Of a DNA stretch of 64,000 bases, positions 1-8,789 are shown in pieces; the stretch's first letter is position 1; each line of letters starts with the position of its first letter. The position numbers were made by a program, and so were the translations under genes. The notes below the pieces were generated by a model. It was not told the DNA's origin. It was given only the letters and a program-made list of their open reading frames with translations, and searched no databases. Source of the stretch: Sulfobacillus sp. (GTDB lineage: Bacteria > Bacillota > Sulfobacillia > Sulfobacillales > Sulfobacillaceae); the NCBI GenBank assembly GCA_027309085.1, contig DAIDDL010000019.1, positions 1 to 64,000 of the forward strand, written 5' to 3'.

Positions 1-17
1 AATGGGAGCCTTCGGGG

Positions 18-233
18 TCAGACCGATAGCGGCTTTGGCCGCCTGCATCTTGCGGGTAATGGCCCGCTGCCGCATCTCCAGACAAAGCGGGCCGTGCCAC
101 ACGCTTGCTTAAAGTATGTCACTTGCTCCGGCGTCGGGGTCAACCGGATTTTGTGGGCTAACGTCGGCATCCAGTGCCTCCTGAAGTTTTTTTCGGTAGT
201 TGCGTAACCCATACAGTCGAGCCGAAAAGACAT
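18..233 (-). pseudogene. TnpB (IS200/IS605-IS607 accessory nuclease) N-terminal fragment, frameshifted and running to window edge
   Basis: MPTLAHKIRLTPTPEQVTYFKQACGTARFVW matches the canonical TnpB N-terminus; frame is lost after FVW. Confidence 0.6.
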
Positions 234-699
234 GAGTGATGGTCCACAAGTCCTGCACGAGTTCTTCTTCGGGTGACCAATGTTCTTGATTGAGTACTAG
301 AATGTCACAAGCATGGCGCTGGCAGAACCGTGCGAACCATTCATAGCCAAAACGGGTCAGGCGATCTTGGTGGGCGATAATCAAGGTGCCCACCGTCCCG
401 GCTTCAATGGCATCCATTAAGGCCAAGAACTTCTTGCGGTTAAAATTCATCCCCCCACCGATTTCTTCCACGTACTCGGCGGGGGCTAATCCACGCGCCA
501 GACAAAATTCCTCGAGCGCCCGCCGTTGATTTTTGAGGTCGGGGCGTTCGCTTTGGCTACTCACCCGGCAATAGACGACCGTTTGCCGAGGGCCGTGGTG
601 TGCCGTTTCCTGCCGGAACTGCCTAATCTGTTCTTCAGTGTAAAAACGGCGATCTGTCATCAAGCTATATAGTAACTCCCCTACCGCCGGTATATCCAC
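109..699 (-). CDS. IS607-family serine recombinase (OrfA/TnpA), N-terminal HTH largely missing
   Basis: YCRVSSQSERPDLKNQRRALEEF catalytic motif, IIAHQDRLTRFGYEWF and C-terminal HVFSARLYGLRNYRK typical of IS607 resolvases; N-terminus begins only at TDRRFYTEEQIRQF and overlaps the nagA end. Confidence 0.8.
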   Translation of the reverse strand: MDIPAVGELLYSLMTDRRFYTEEQIRQFRQETAHHGPRQTVVYCRVSSQSERPDLKNQRRALEEFCLARGLAPAEYVEEIGGGMNFNRKKFLALMDAIEAGTVGTLIIAHQDRLTRFGYEWFARFCQRHACDILVLNQEHWSPEEELVQDLWTITHVFSARLYGLRNYRKKLQEALDADVSPQNPVDPDAGASDIL

Positions 700-1811
700 T
701 GCCCGTTCTTGATGGTGCCCCGCACCTGGTACTGCGCGTCAAGCTCCACCATGTCAGCCCATGCCCCTTCTTCGATCCGGCCCCGGCCCTCGAGCTGGAG
801 GCGCCTCGCCGGAGCTTCGGACCAACCGCCCACAATGGCCCGCAATGAAATCCCCCAGTCTAGGAGGTTGCGCAAGGACTGGTCGGGGGTGAGGATGCTC
901 CCCGCCAAGGTGCCGTCATCAAGGCGCGCGGAGGCGCCGTCCACATTCACCATCCACTGGCCCAGACGGTGGCGGCCGGGCTGACAGTCAATCGCTGAGA
1001 TGCCGTCTGTCACCAGGATGACGCGCGGAGCGGCCAGCGCAAAGACCATGCGCACGATGTCGGGGTGAATGTGGACCCCGTCCGTGATCAGTTCCACCCA
1101 CGCCTTCTCAGACGTCAGCCCGACCCCGACCAGTCCCGGCTCGCGGTGGTGAAGCGGGGCCATGGCATTGAACAGGTGGGTCACCCCGTCCGCACCGGCA
1201 GAGATCCCCGCCAAGGCTTCGTCGCGGGTCGCCCCCGAGTGTCCCATGTTGACCCTGACGCCTCCGGCAACGAGAAGCCGGACCGCCTCTAAAGCCCCCG
1301 GCTGGTTGGGCGCCACAGTCATGAGCTGCAAGGGCAGGCGGGCGTTTTGGGAGCGGGCAATAATGTGCTCGATTTCGGTCAGGACGATGGGGCGGATGGA
1401 TTCTTCCGGCTGCGCCCCTTTATACCCGGGGTCAAGATACGGCCCTTCCCAGTGCATTCCCAGACATATGCTGTCTCTGCTGACCTCGTAGGTTCGGGCC
1501 AGGTCGGCCACGGCCATCAGTTCCGGCCAGGGCGCGGTGATGGTGGTCGCCAGAAATCCCGTCACCCCGTGGCGCGCCAACGCCTGTTCGATATGGCGCC
1601 AGCTGTCCGCAGTGGCTTCCATGACGTCGTGGCCGTCCGCCCCGTGAATGTGCTCGTCAATAAATCCCGGCAGCAAAATGGGCAAACTTGTTGTCCTGGT
1701 ATCCAGCCGGGAGATCCGGGAGATCCGTCCCTGGTTATTCCACTGGACCCGCGCGGGAATCAGATTCCCGGTAGCGGCCAGATAGACTCGGGCCTCAATT
1801 TCATTGCTCAC
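681..1811 (-). CDS. nagA: N-acetylglucosamine-6-phosphate deacetylase
   Basis: PGFIDEHIHGADGHDVMEA, MHWEGPYLDPGYKGAQPEE, GHSGATRDEA, THLFNAMAPLHHREPG motifs; GTG start proposed at 1811. Confidence 0.9.
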   Translation of the reverse strand: MSNEIEARVYLAATGNLIPARVQWNNQGRISRISRLDTRTTSLPILLPGFIDEHIHGADGHDVMEATADSWRHIEQALARHGVTGFLATTITAPWPELMAVADLARTYEVSRDSICLGMHWEGPYLDPGYKGAQPEESIRPIVLTEIEHIIARSQNARLPLQLMTVAPNQPGALEAVRLLVAGGVRVNMGHSGATRDEALAGISAGADGVTHLFNAMAPLHHREPGLVGVGLTSEKAWVELITDGVHIHPDIVRMVFALAAPRVILVTDGISAIDCQPGRHRLGQWMVNVDGASARLDDGTLAGSILTPDQSLRNLLDWGISLRAIVGGWSEAPARRLQLEGRGRIEEGAWADMVELDAQYQVRGTIKNGQWIYRR

Positions 1812-2733
1812 AATTATATGGCCGCCTTTCTTGTTCCCACAGAGCTGCAAGCCGCGCAGCCCCCTGCACGGGAAGTTCTTTGACAATGCTCACAGATACA
1901 CAGCCCTCCTGGGCCAAAAGCGGTTCCAAATAGGGCAGCCAGGCTGCAGCCATCCCCCCGCTCAACCCGACCGTTAGAGGTCCCAAGCCCCTGTCTCCTG
2001 GCTGCAGAAGCTGCAGGCAGCGGACAATGCTGCGGGCTTCGGCTGCGAGCAGACCCGCACTGGCGCCGTCTCCGGCGGCCGCCTCGCGGAACACTACCGG
2101 AGCAAAGTCGGCGACGTGCCTCCACGGCATATCCGGAGCGTACAGAGTGTTCAGCAGAGCGGGCAGGTCGCGTGCCCCAAAAAATTCCAGGGCGGCCGCC
2201 CCCAGTGCGCTCGGCGCCCCGCACCCTTCCAGAGACTGCGCCGCCGCCCGCAGAGCCTGCTGTCCCAGCAGCAGCCCCGAACCGGGGTCCCCGATTTTCC
2301 AGCCGTAGCCCCCTGCCCGCAAAAGGCGTCCCTCCCACACCGAGAAAAACAGCGAGCCGGTTCCCAGTATGGCCACGGCTCCGTCCCTCCCGCCGGTATA
2401 TGCCCCCCACGGCAGCCAGTAGTCACCCACGATCCAAACTCTTGACAGCTGGCGCTGGCGAAAAAACTCCTGCCATGCCGAAAACACGGCCGGCCGGTCC
2501 GCCCCCGCCAGTCCTGCCACCCCGCTGCCGTTCGATTCTAGCTCGAGCTCCGCGAGCACCCGGTCCACTGCGGAAAAGGCGGCCTTTTGCCCGACGACCA
2601 GAATATTGGACGCCCCCGCGCTCGCGACCGGCCCCCACTCTTCCTTGGGCTTAAACGCAATGCCCCGCGTCGATGAGCCGCCCCCATCAATTCCCCACAC
2701 TTCGCAGCGCCTCCCGCTTCTTGTATTCGGCAC
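1801..2733 (-). CDS. N-acetylglucosamine kinase-like, BadF/BadG/BcrA/BcrD ATPase family
   Basis: WGIDGGGSSTRGIAF, AILGTGSLFFSVWEGR, GGYGWKIGDPGSGLLLGQQAL motifs; adjacent to nagA. Confidence 0.85.
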   Translation of the reverse strand: MPNTRSGRRCEVWGIDGGGSSTRGIAFKPKEEWGPVASAGASNILVVGQKAAFSAVDRVLAELELESNGSGVAGLAGADRPAVFSAWQEFFRQRQLSRVWIVGDYWLPWGAYTGGRDGAVAILGTGSLFFSVWEGRLLRAGGYGWKIGDPGSGLLLGQQALRAAAQSLEGCGAPSALGAAALEFFGARDLPALLNTLYAPDMPWRHVADFAPVVFREAAAGDGASAGLLAAEARSIVRCLQLLQPGDRGLGPLTVGLSGGMAAAWLPYLEPLLAQEGCVSVSIVKELPVQGAARLAALWEQERRPYNCEQ

Positions 2734-3163
2734 TGTGTGATTTTTTCCTGCACGAGAATGCTCCCCCGTCTTGAGACGCCTTCACTGCTGGCGAATTCTT
2801 GTGCACCATGGAGGGCGCTTGCCGCAAAAAGCCAGTTGAGACTGAGTCACACGCAATAACGGCCTTACCGGGGACTTTCAACCGGAAAGAGGGTGTGGGT
2901 TCGGGTGGGGAACACCTCTTCGCGGCGCTGGGGAGTGGGCGGCCTCCAGTGGGACAGCCAGCTCTGTGGCTTTAGAAGCTCCGAACCGGTAATAGGATTT
3001 AGCTCCCGCGAACCGCCAGGGCCCTTTAAATCTGGTGCCTAGCAACGCCGCCGTTCCACCGTTTTTGTCGCAGTCGGCGGTGATCAAAAAGGATCTGGCA
3101 TTTTTCCTGGAGAAAAAAACGAAGGAATTTTGTGTTTAAATGAGCTTATGGATGGCTAATGCT

Positions 3164-3538
3164 TCACCGGGAGGGAACGTCAATAGATAGCACCTCGCCC
3201 CCCTCTAAGTTTAGACTGGGAACGAAAGGATATCCCCCTGGTTCTGACCACCTTGCGACAAGAATGGGCACAGCGCCTGGCCGCGTTTCAGGCCAGCGGC
3301 TAAAGCGCCCGGGTAGAAGGGCGCCTTTATGCGGCGCCAGTACCGCACGACCACATGGCAGACTTGCTTTCACATAGTGGCCTTGCAAGATTTGGGTAAT
3401 TCGGCGAGCTTGGTCCTCGACGGGCTCGTGGAGGATCTCCCGCATAACGCTGTGCAAGCGCTGGAGCGTCCGCTTGAGCCGCGACTTCTCGGTGTTCCGC
3501 CTGACATGAACCCGTGCCGGGTCCGCGAGGGCCAGCAC
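3164..3538 (-). pseudogene. Remnant of group II intron reverse transcriptase/maturase C-terminal part
   Basis: RRNTEKSRLKRTLQRLHSVMREILHEPVEDQARRITQILQGHYVK resembles the maturase-region 'RKRL...L..i...l...rH.pv.eq...l...lrGHy.YY' block; no upstream RT domain. Confidence 0.4.
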
Positions 3539-3924
3539 CCGGACGCCGCCGAGATGGTGACGGGGTAGGCCTCAGAAGCTTGCGGTCGGAATAAGGTTGA
3601 CACTCCCCACAGACAAATCCGGGGGATTCTTGCGAGGAACCGACTTACGTCAGCTTTACTCGCCAAGGGTGCGCCAAAATCCCCCTAGCCACTCGCTCGG
3701 CATCGAGTCTGTGGTGACTTTTGTATATCCATAGGATATCGCCAGGCGCCTAGCATGTAAATAGCAAATATTCGGCTAACGGCGCGCGCCTGATATCCCT
3801 ATAGCTAAAGCAAGGGGTTTTACGGTGCGTTTGATAAGCGGCCAGATGCAGTATAATAAATCACGAGAATAGATAATGGCTTAGGCGGAATGTGGACGAT
3901 ATTCCACCCCAAGGAGGTGCATCA

Positions 3925-4473
3925 ATGGACGTGATTCGCCCTGTGTTTACCGAAGCTGATTTGGCCCAATTGCCCGACGACGGGAAACGTTATGAAATTC
4001 TGGAAGGAGATCTCGCTGTGAGTCCGTCGCCGAACCGCAAGCACCAGCGCGCAGTTTTGCGTCTAACAAATTTTCTGCAAAAACAGGAGGACGCAGGATA
4101 CGGCGAGGTTTATCCGGCTCCGTTTGATGTCGTCTTCGATGAGTACAACGTCACGGAGCCCGATGTCTTGTTTATTCGCACCGAGCGACTAACCATCGTA
4201 ACCGACGCGAATGTGCAAGGCGCGCCGGACCTTGTCGTGGAGGTGCTGTCACCCAGCACACGAACTCGCGATTTGGGCGTCAAAGTCCATCTCTACGCGC
4301 GGTTTCAGGTCCCGGAGTATTGGGTGGTCGACCCCGACGAGCTCACCCTGACGATCTATCGACTCGCGAAAGCTGGCTATCAGGTAGACGGCCCATTTCA
4401 TGGCGCTGATCAGGTCCACACGCCCCTTTTTCCCGCCACGTTGCTAACGGTCGCCCATTTGTTTCGGGACTAA
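3925..4473 (+). CDS. Uma2 family endonuclease-like protein (DUF820)
   Basis: YEILEGDLAVSPSPNRKHQ, EPDVLFI, GAPDLVVEVLSPSTRTRDLGVKVHLYARFQVPEYWVVDP; AAGGAGGTG ribosome-binding site just upstream of ATG 3925. Confidence 0.85.
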   Translation: MDVIRPVFTEADLAQLPDDGKRYEILEGDLAVSPSPNRKHQRAVLRLTNFLQKQEDAGYGEVYPAPFDVVFDEYNVTEPDVLFIRTERLTIVTDANVQGAPDLVVEVLSPSTRTRDLGVKVHLYARFQVPEYWVVDPDELTLTIYRLAKAGYQVDGPFHGADQVHTPLFPATLLTVAHLFRD

Positions 4474-4865
4474 TAAAGACGATGTGTTCTCCCACGTCCC
4501 GGCTATCCCGACTCCGTCGTGAAATAAGCCCGATTGGCCTGCTCAAGAAATGCCAGATACATCGCGGGACTCAATCTTTGGCATTCCGCACCTGCATCTC
4601 TGGCTCACAGGCCAACAATTGCAGGTCCATGACAGCGGCTCGCCGCTCGCGATGCATATCTTCTATTATCCTCATGACAGTGTTGTGGATTGTGGCACCG
4701 ATCGTCTTCCCGCGTATGGCCCGCAAGACCTGCAGCGAAACCGGGACCGCCTTGTATAATATTCCACGGCTCCGACGATGGACGCGAGAGGCCTGACAAA
4801 GCGCCGGGGAATCGCCAGGGGGTTCCCAGCTTAGTCGAAGACAACACCCCACGCAAATTGTCGCA

Positions 4866-5190
4866 CTGCTGGCTGTGACTGCATTGTGCCAGTGGGCGGA
4901 TAACTGGGTCGAACAGGGACAGTCGGTACACGTATGCGAAGCGATCACCTTGCCCCGCGGTTCCTATTATGCCTGGCGCCATCGACAGTCACGAGAAGAG
5001 ACCGCCGTCACCTCATCCCAGACGCCCTCATGAGGGCGCGTGATTCCGCGCTATAGCGTCACAGAGGATGGGTACGAAGGTGCCTGATAGGGAAATTATG
5101 GACCGGATTGTCGAAATTTTAGAAGGGGAAAATCCCGCGTATCGGGATCACAAGCTCACATGGCGCCTGCAGCGCCGGGACCAATCTTGT
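4866..5190 (+). pseudogene. DDE transposase (IS3/HTH_21-like) remnant in broken frames
   Basis: Hand translation gives ITLPRGSYYAWRHRQSREE and, in another frame, DREIMDRIVEILEGENPAYRDHKLTWRLQRRDQS. Confidence 0.4.
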
Positions 5191-5199
5191 GGGCGAGAA

Positions 5200-5777
5200 T
5201 CATGACGACGCCTCCTCCACGGCGTGTGTCACGCCATCCAATAACTTTTGGTTTTTGCGCGCTCGGCTGCCATACAGCCGGGCCGCAAACACCGTGATGA
5301 TTTCCCGCACGTCTTCGGCCAATTCCTCTTCAAACGTGGGGTCCTCCCCTTGGTTGAGAATCACCACCTCCACGTGCTTGGCTTCGCAGATGGCAAAGAC
5401 CAACTCGCCCCAAAGAGCAAGAGCCGTCCTTGTGCGTCACGACCGATCCGGTCGGCCAGGATGTCATTCAAGAGCCGTTTGAGGCCATTTTTATGGTAAT
5501 CCATCCCGGATCCCAGGTCGGCCACCACCTCAAAGGTCCACCCTTGGCGGGCACAGTACAGTTCGAGCACTTGTTTTTGACGTGCCAACTCCGCTTTCTG
5601 ATCATGACTGGACACCCGGGCATAGGCCACGGTTTTTCGCGTAACATCGGCAGCAGCCCGGAAGCGTTCGGGGCAGAGCTTCACCAAATCATAACGACGG
5701 TGGCCACCAGAAGTATGTGCCGGGCCGAGTTTTCCTTCGCGTTCCCAACGCCGTAAGGTTGTAATGGAGACCCCCAA
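5200..5777 (-). pseudogene. IS607-family serine recombinase, frameshifted
   Basis: Two ORFs (5361-5777 MGVSITTLRRWEREGKLGPAHTSGGHRRYD...VAYARVSSHDQKAELARQKQ; 5200-5403 VFAICEAKHVEVVILNQGEDPTFEEELAEDVREIITVFAARLYGSR) together make one resolvase. Confidence 0.8.
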
Positions 5778-6042
5778 GGCTTGGGCAGCTTCTCGGTGGT
5801 ATCAGCAGTTGCCACATTTCCTAATCAAATATAGACATCCGCCATGCGTCTGACCTTTGTCTCCCCCTCCGGAGAGGGGGAGAGTCCTTGAGAACGGAGA
5901 CTCTTCTCGGTGTGTGCATCGCTCCCACTGCGGTCACCCGTTTCTCAGGAGGCGAAGCTCAGAACATCCCGTACCACGCGGGCTCCCGGTCAGGCATCTC
6001 GTCATCAAGCCGGTTAGCCATCACTACCCGAGACCTCTGTGG

Positions 6043-6447
6043 TTATACGGCGCAGGCCGTCAGAGGCTTTGGTTCATCCCCGGCATTTTTACGGGGATAC
6101 GTAAATGTTTTGGTCCACTTTTTGTAGAGGTTCATCATGCCGACGAAATCCGCATCCGCGTTGTACAAAGACCGAGCCAGCACCAGTCCGTCAAGGTGGG
6201 TGATAGTCACACAGACAGGGGCCCCTTCCCCTAAGTTCTTCAGCAGGCCGGCTGCCACTGCTCCGTGAATGTAAAGCTGGTCGCCGATCCGGATGTGCAG
6301 GGTCGGGATGACCACCGGCCAGCTGTCCCTCACAGTCGCGGCGTGACAGTACCACGCCCCGTCAATAATGCTGTACAGGATATCACGTTCATGGTGGCCG
6401 CGCTCGGGATGCCGGCGGACCCGGATATTGGGGGGCGACTCGCTCAC
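6043..6447 (-). pseudogene. Pyridoxamine 5'-phosphate oxidase-like flavin-nucleotide-binding protein, 3' end replaced/truncated
   Basis: ILYSIIDGAWYCHAATVRDSWPVVIPTLHIRIGDQLYIHGAVAAGLLKNL...VCVTITHLDGLVLARS is the PPOX/NimA-like N-terminal half; unrelated tail after about position 6140; SD GGAGG before GTG 6447. Confidence 0.65.
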
Positions 6448-6559
6448 CGTGGATTCCTCCTGCCTCAATGGAATTTTTTCAAGAGCTGTATCCCAATCAT
6501 CGCAGATTCCCGGCCGCGGGCATAGACGCAGACGCCAAAAATGGCTGGGGTGCTCCGGC

Positions 6560-7852
6560 CTACAGGCCCCGGCCCTGGGCCCACTGCCCGTATTGGGCAA
6601 AGAACTCGGGGTAGCTGATCGCCACGCTCTCTTCCCCGTCAAGAGTCACCGGGCCGCGGGCCACCGCCGAGGCGACTGCCAGCATCATGGCGATGCGGTG
6701 GTCCCCTGAGGCGTTCACCCTGCCCCCGTGAAGAGGTGTGGGGCCGTAAATGACCATGCCGTCGGGCTGCTCTTCAATGTGGGCGCCGAGACTTCTCAAA
6801 CTTTCCACCGTGGCGTGAATTCGGTCGCTCTCTTTGACCCGCAGCTCTTCCGCACCCGATATGACGGTCTCGCCCTGGGCCTGGGTCGCCACCATAGCTG
6901 CCAGGGACACCTCGTCAATCATGTCCGGGATGTCCCCCCCCGCAATCACGACCCCGTGCAGGAGTCCGGGGCGGACCGTCATATCGCCTACCGGCTCTGG
7001 AACGGCGCTGGTCTCCTTAATGGTGATGCGCGCCCCCATGGCTTCCAGAACGCGGTAGAAACCTATCCGGCGGGGGCTCAGGCTGATGTTTTCTAGAGTC
7101 AGCTCAGAGCCGGCCGTAAGCGCCGCCAGCGCCGCCCAGAAAGCCGCGGAGGACGGGTCCCCCGGCACCTGCACCACGGCTGGGCGCAGGGAACTGGGCC
7201 ATACTGTGATTACACGGCGGGCGCACTCCACCCGCGCGCCCATCGCTTGCAGCATCCGTTCTGTGTGATCCCGGGTCGGGCGCGGCTCGGTAATGGCCGT
7301 TGGGCCCGACCCGCTCACGGCGGCGAGCAGCAGGGCCGACTTGACCTGGGCTGAGGCCACCGGCATGAGGTAGTCAATGCCGTGGTGCGGACCGCCGTGC
7401 ACCCGGACGGGGGCGTGGCCCGCCGTTGTCTGCACCTCCAGCCCCATGGCCCGCAGCGGTGCGGCCACCCGTTCCATCGGCCGTGATGATAAAGACGGGT
7501 CGCCTTGTAGTTCGCGGGTCTCCGGGCCCGCCGCCAGCATTCCCATGGCGAGGCGCATGGTTGTGCCGGAGTTGGCGCAGTCGATGGCGCCTGCGGGAGC
7601 TGGCCAGGCTCCTGGCCCCGGCGACTGGAGGATCCAGCGGTCACGGTCCTCCACGACCCGCACCCCCAGACTCTCCACCAGGCGGCGGCTGGCCAGGGTG
7701 TCGGCAGCCACCAGGGGCCGGATGACTGCGCTCTCGCCCTGAGCCAGAGCGGAAAACAAAATCGCGCGGTGAGTGACCGACTTGTCGCCCGGGGGGCGCA
7801 TAGACCCGACAACAGGGTTACGGCAGGGGTTCAATTCCATGGACTGCATCAT
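6560..7852 (-). CDS. aroA: 3-phosphoshikimate 1-carboxyvinyltransferase (EPSP synthase)
   Basis: PPGDKSVTHRAILFSALAQGES, DCANSGTTMRL, GDPSSAAFW, RVKESDRI, DHRIAMMLAVA motifs. Confidence 0.95.
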   Translation of the reverse strand: MMQSMELNPCRNPVVGSMRPPGDKSVTHRAILFSALAQGESAVIRPLVAADTLASRRLVESLGVRVVEDRDRWILQSPGPGAWPAPAGAIDCANSGTTMRLAMGMLAAGPETRELQGDPSLSSRPMERVAAPLRAMGLEVQTTAGHAPVRVHGGPHHGIDYLMPVASAQVKSALLLAAVSGSGPTAITEPRPTRDHTERMLQAMGARVECARRVITVWPSSLRPAVVQVPGDPSSAAFWAALAALTAGSELTLENISLSPRRIGFYRVLEAMGARITIKETSAVPEPVGDMTVRPGLLHGVVIAGGDIPDMIDEVSLAAMVATQAQGETVISGAEELRVKESDRIHATVESLRSLGAHIEEQPDGMVIYGPTPLHGGRVNASGDHRIAMMLAVASAVARGPVTLDGEESVAISYPEFFAQYGQWAQGRGL

Positions 7853-8789
7853 TCCTTTCAGGGGAGGATGGGGCGGCGCCCTGCGCCGCCAATGCGCGGC
7901 GGCGCGCGGCCGGCGCGCTGTTCAGGGCCGGGGGCCAGCCCCCTTGCTGGATCTGCCGATTCCAGGAATTGATGAGGTCCGCATAGCGCTGGAAAGTCTC
8001 CCGGACCGCATCGTGGTTGCTGTGGAGTATTTCCTGCCACAGTCCCATGTCGCTGGCCCCAATGCGGGTCGTATCCATAAATCCCGTACCCGCAACCTCA
8101 GGCCACTGGGCCAACTCAGCCGGGCTGTCCTGGGCGAGGGCAAGCACGGAGGCTGAAATCAGGTACGGGACATGGCTGACAAGGCTCATCAGCGGATCGT
8201 GAAGGTCCCAAGGGACGGTGACGGGCCTGGTGCCGAGAGTGTCCATCCACAAGCGCACCAGGTCCTCTGGCGGGCTATCCCGCCACGGGACCACCAGGCA
8301 CGGATGCCCCCGGAACAGTGCCCCGTCGCGGTAGGCAAACCCCCGCACTTCCTTCCCCGCCATAGGGTGCAGGGACAGGAGGCAGGAAGGCGGGAGCACC
8401 TGGCGGTAAAAGGGCTGCAAGGGCGTCTTGACGGAGGATACATCCACCAGCACGAGCGGGCGCCGGGCTTCCGCCACCACCTGCCTGATCCAGTCCCCCA
8501 CCACCGCCAGCGGGGAGGCCAATACGATCTGGTCCACGTGGCTGACCCATGACCTCCACGGCTCGCGGGTGCCGATGCCGGCTTCTTCGGCCATAAGGCG
8601 GACGGCGGGGTCCGGGTCCCACCCCACCACCTCAAAGCCCGCGTCGTGAAAAGCCTCCGCAATCGAGCCGCCTATCAGGCCCAGCCCAATGATGCCGATT
8701 TTCACCAAATGCCCGCGAGAAGCCCCGGGCTTCCGCCCTGGGGAGGAAAGCGGGCTTCCGCTCCTAGGCGGAAACGGGTTTTTGGTCAT
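7818..8789 (-). CDS. tyrA: Prephenate dehydrogenase; core begins at GTG 8705, in-frame ATG with good SD at 8789
   Basis: KIGIIGLGLIGGSIAEAFHDAGFEVVGWDPDP Rossmann motif, DVSSVKTP, HPMAGKEVRGF, PYLISASVLA. Confidence 0.9.
   Translation of the reverse strand: MTKNPFPPRSGSPLSSPGRKPGASRGHLVKIGIIGLGLIGGSIAEAFHDAGFEVVGWDPDPAVRLMAEEAGIGTREPWRSWVSHVDQIVLASPLAVVGDWIRQVVAEARRPLVLVDVSSVKTPLQPFYRQVLPPSCLLSLHPMAGKEVRGFAYRDGALFRGHPCLVVPWRDSPPEDLVRLWMDTLGTRPVTVPWDLHDPLMSLVSHVPYLISASVLALAQDSPAELAQWPEVAGTGFMDTTRIGASDMGLWQEILHSNHDAVRETFQRYADLINSWNRQIQQGGWPPALNSAPAARRRALAAQGAAPSSPERNDAVHGIEPLP
8723..8743 (-). repeat. Right-end subterminal hairpin of iscB element: CCCC-A-GGGC-GGAA-GCCC-GGGG
   Basis: Read directly; same layout as the left-end hairpin. 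Confidence 0.75.

Noticed and set aside
2878-3087. 69-aa minus ORF in the intergenic after the GlcNAc kinase
   Set aside because: Proline-rich, no motif and no SD; may be decayed element sequence but I could not identify the family.
3892-3924. Upstream start of the Uma2 ORF in the ORF track
   Set aside because: A clear AAGGAGGTG SD supports ATG 3925 instead.
4571-4982. 125-aa minus-strand ORFs
   Set aside because: Antisense to the better-supported plus-strand transposase remnant frames.
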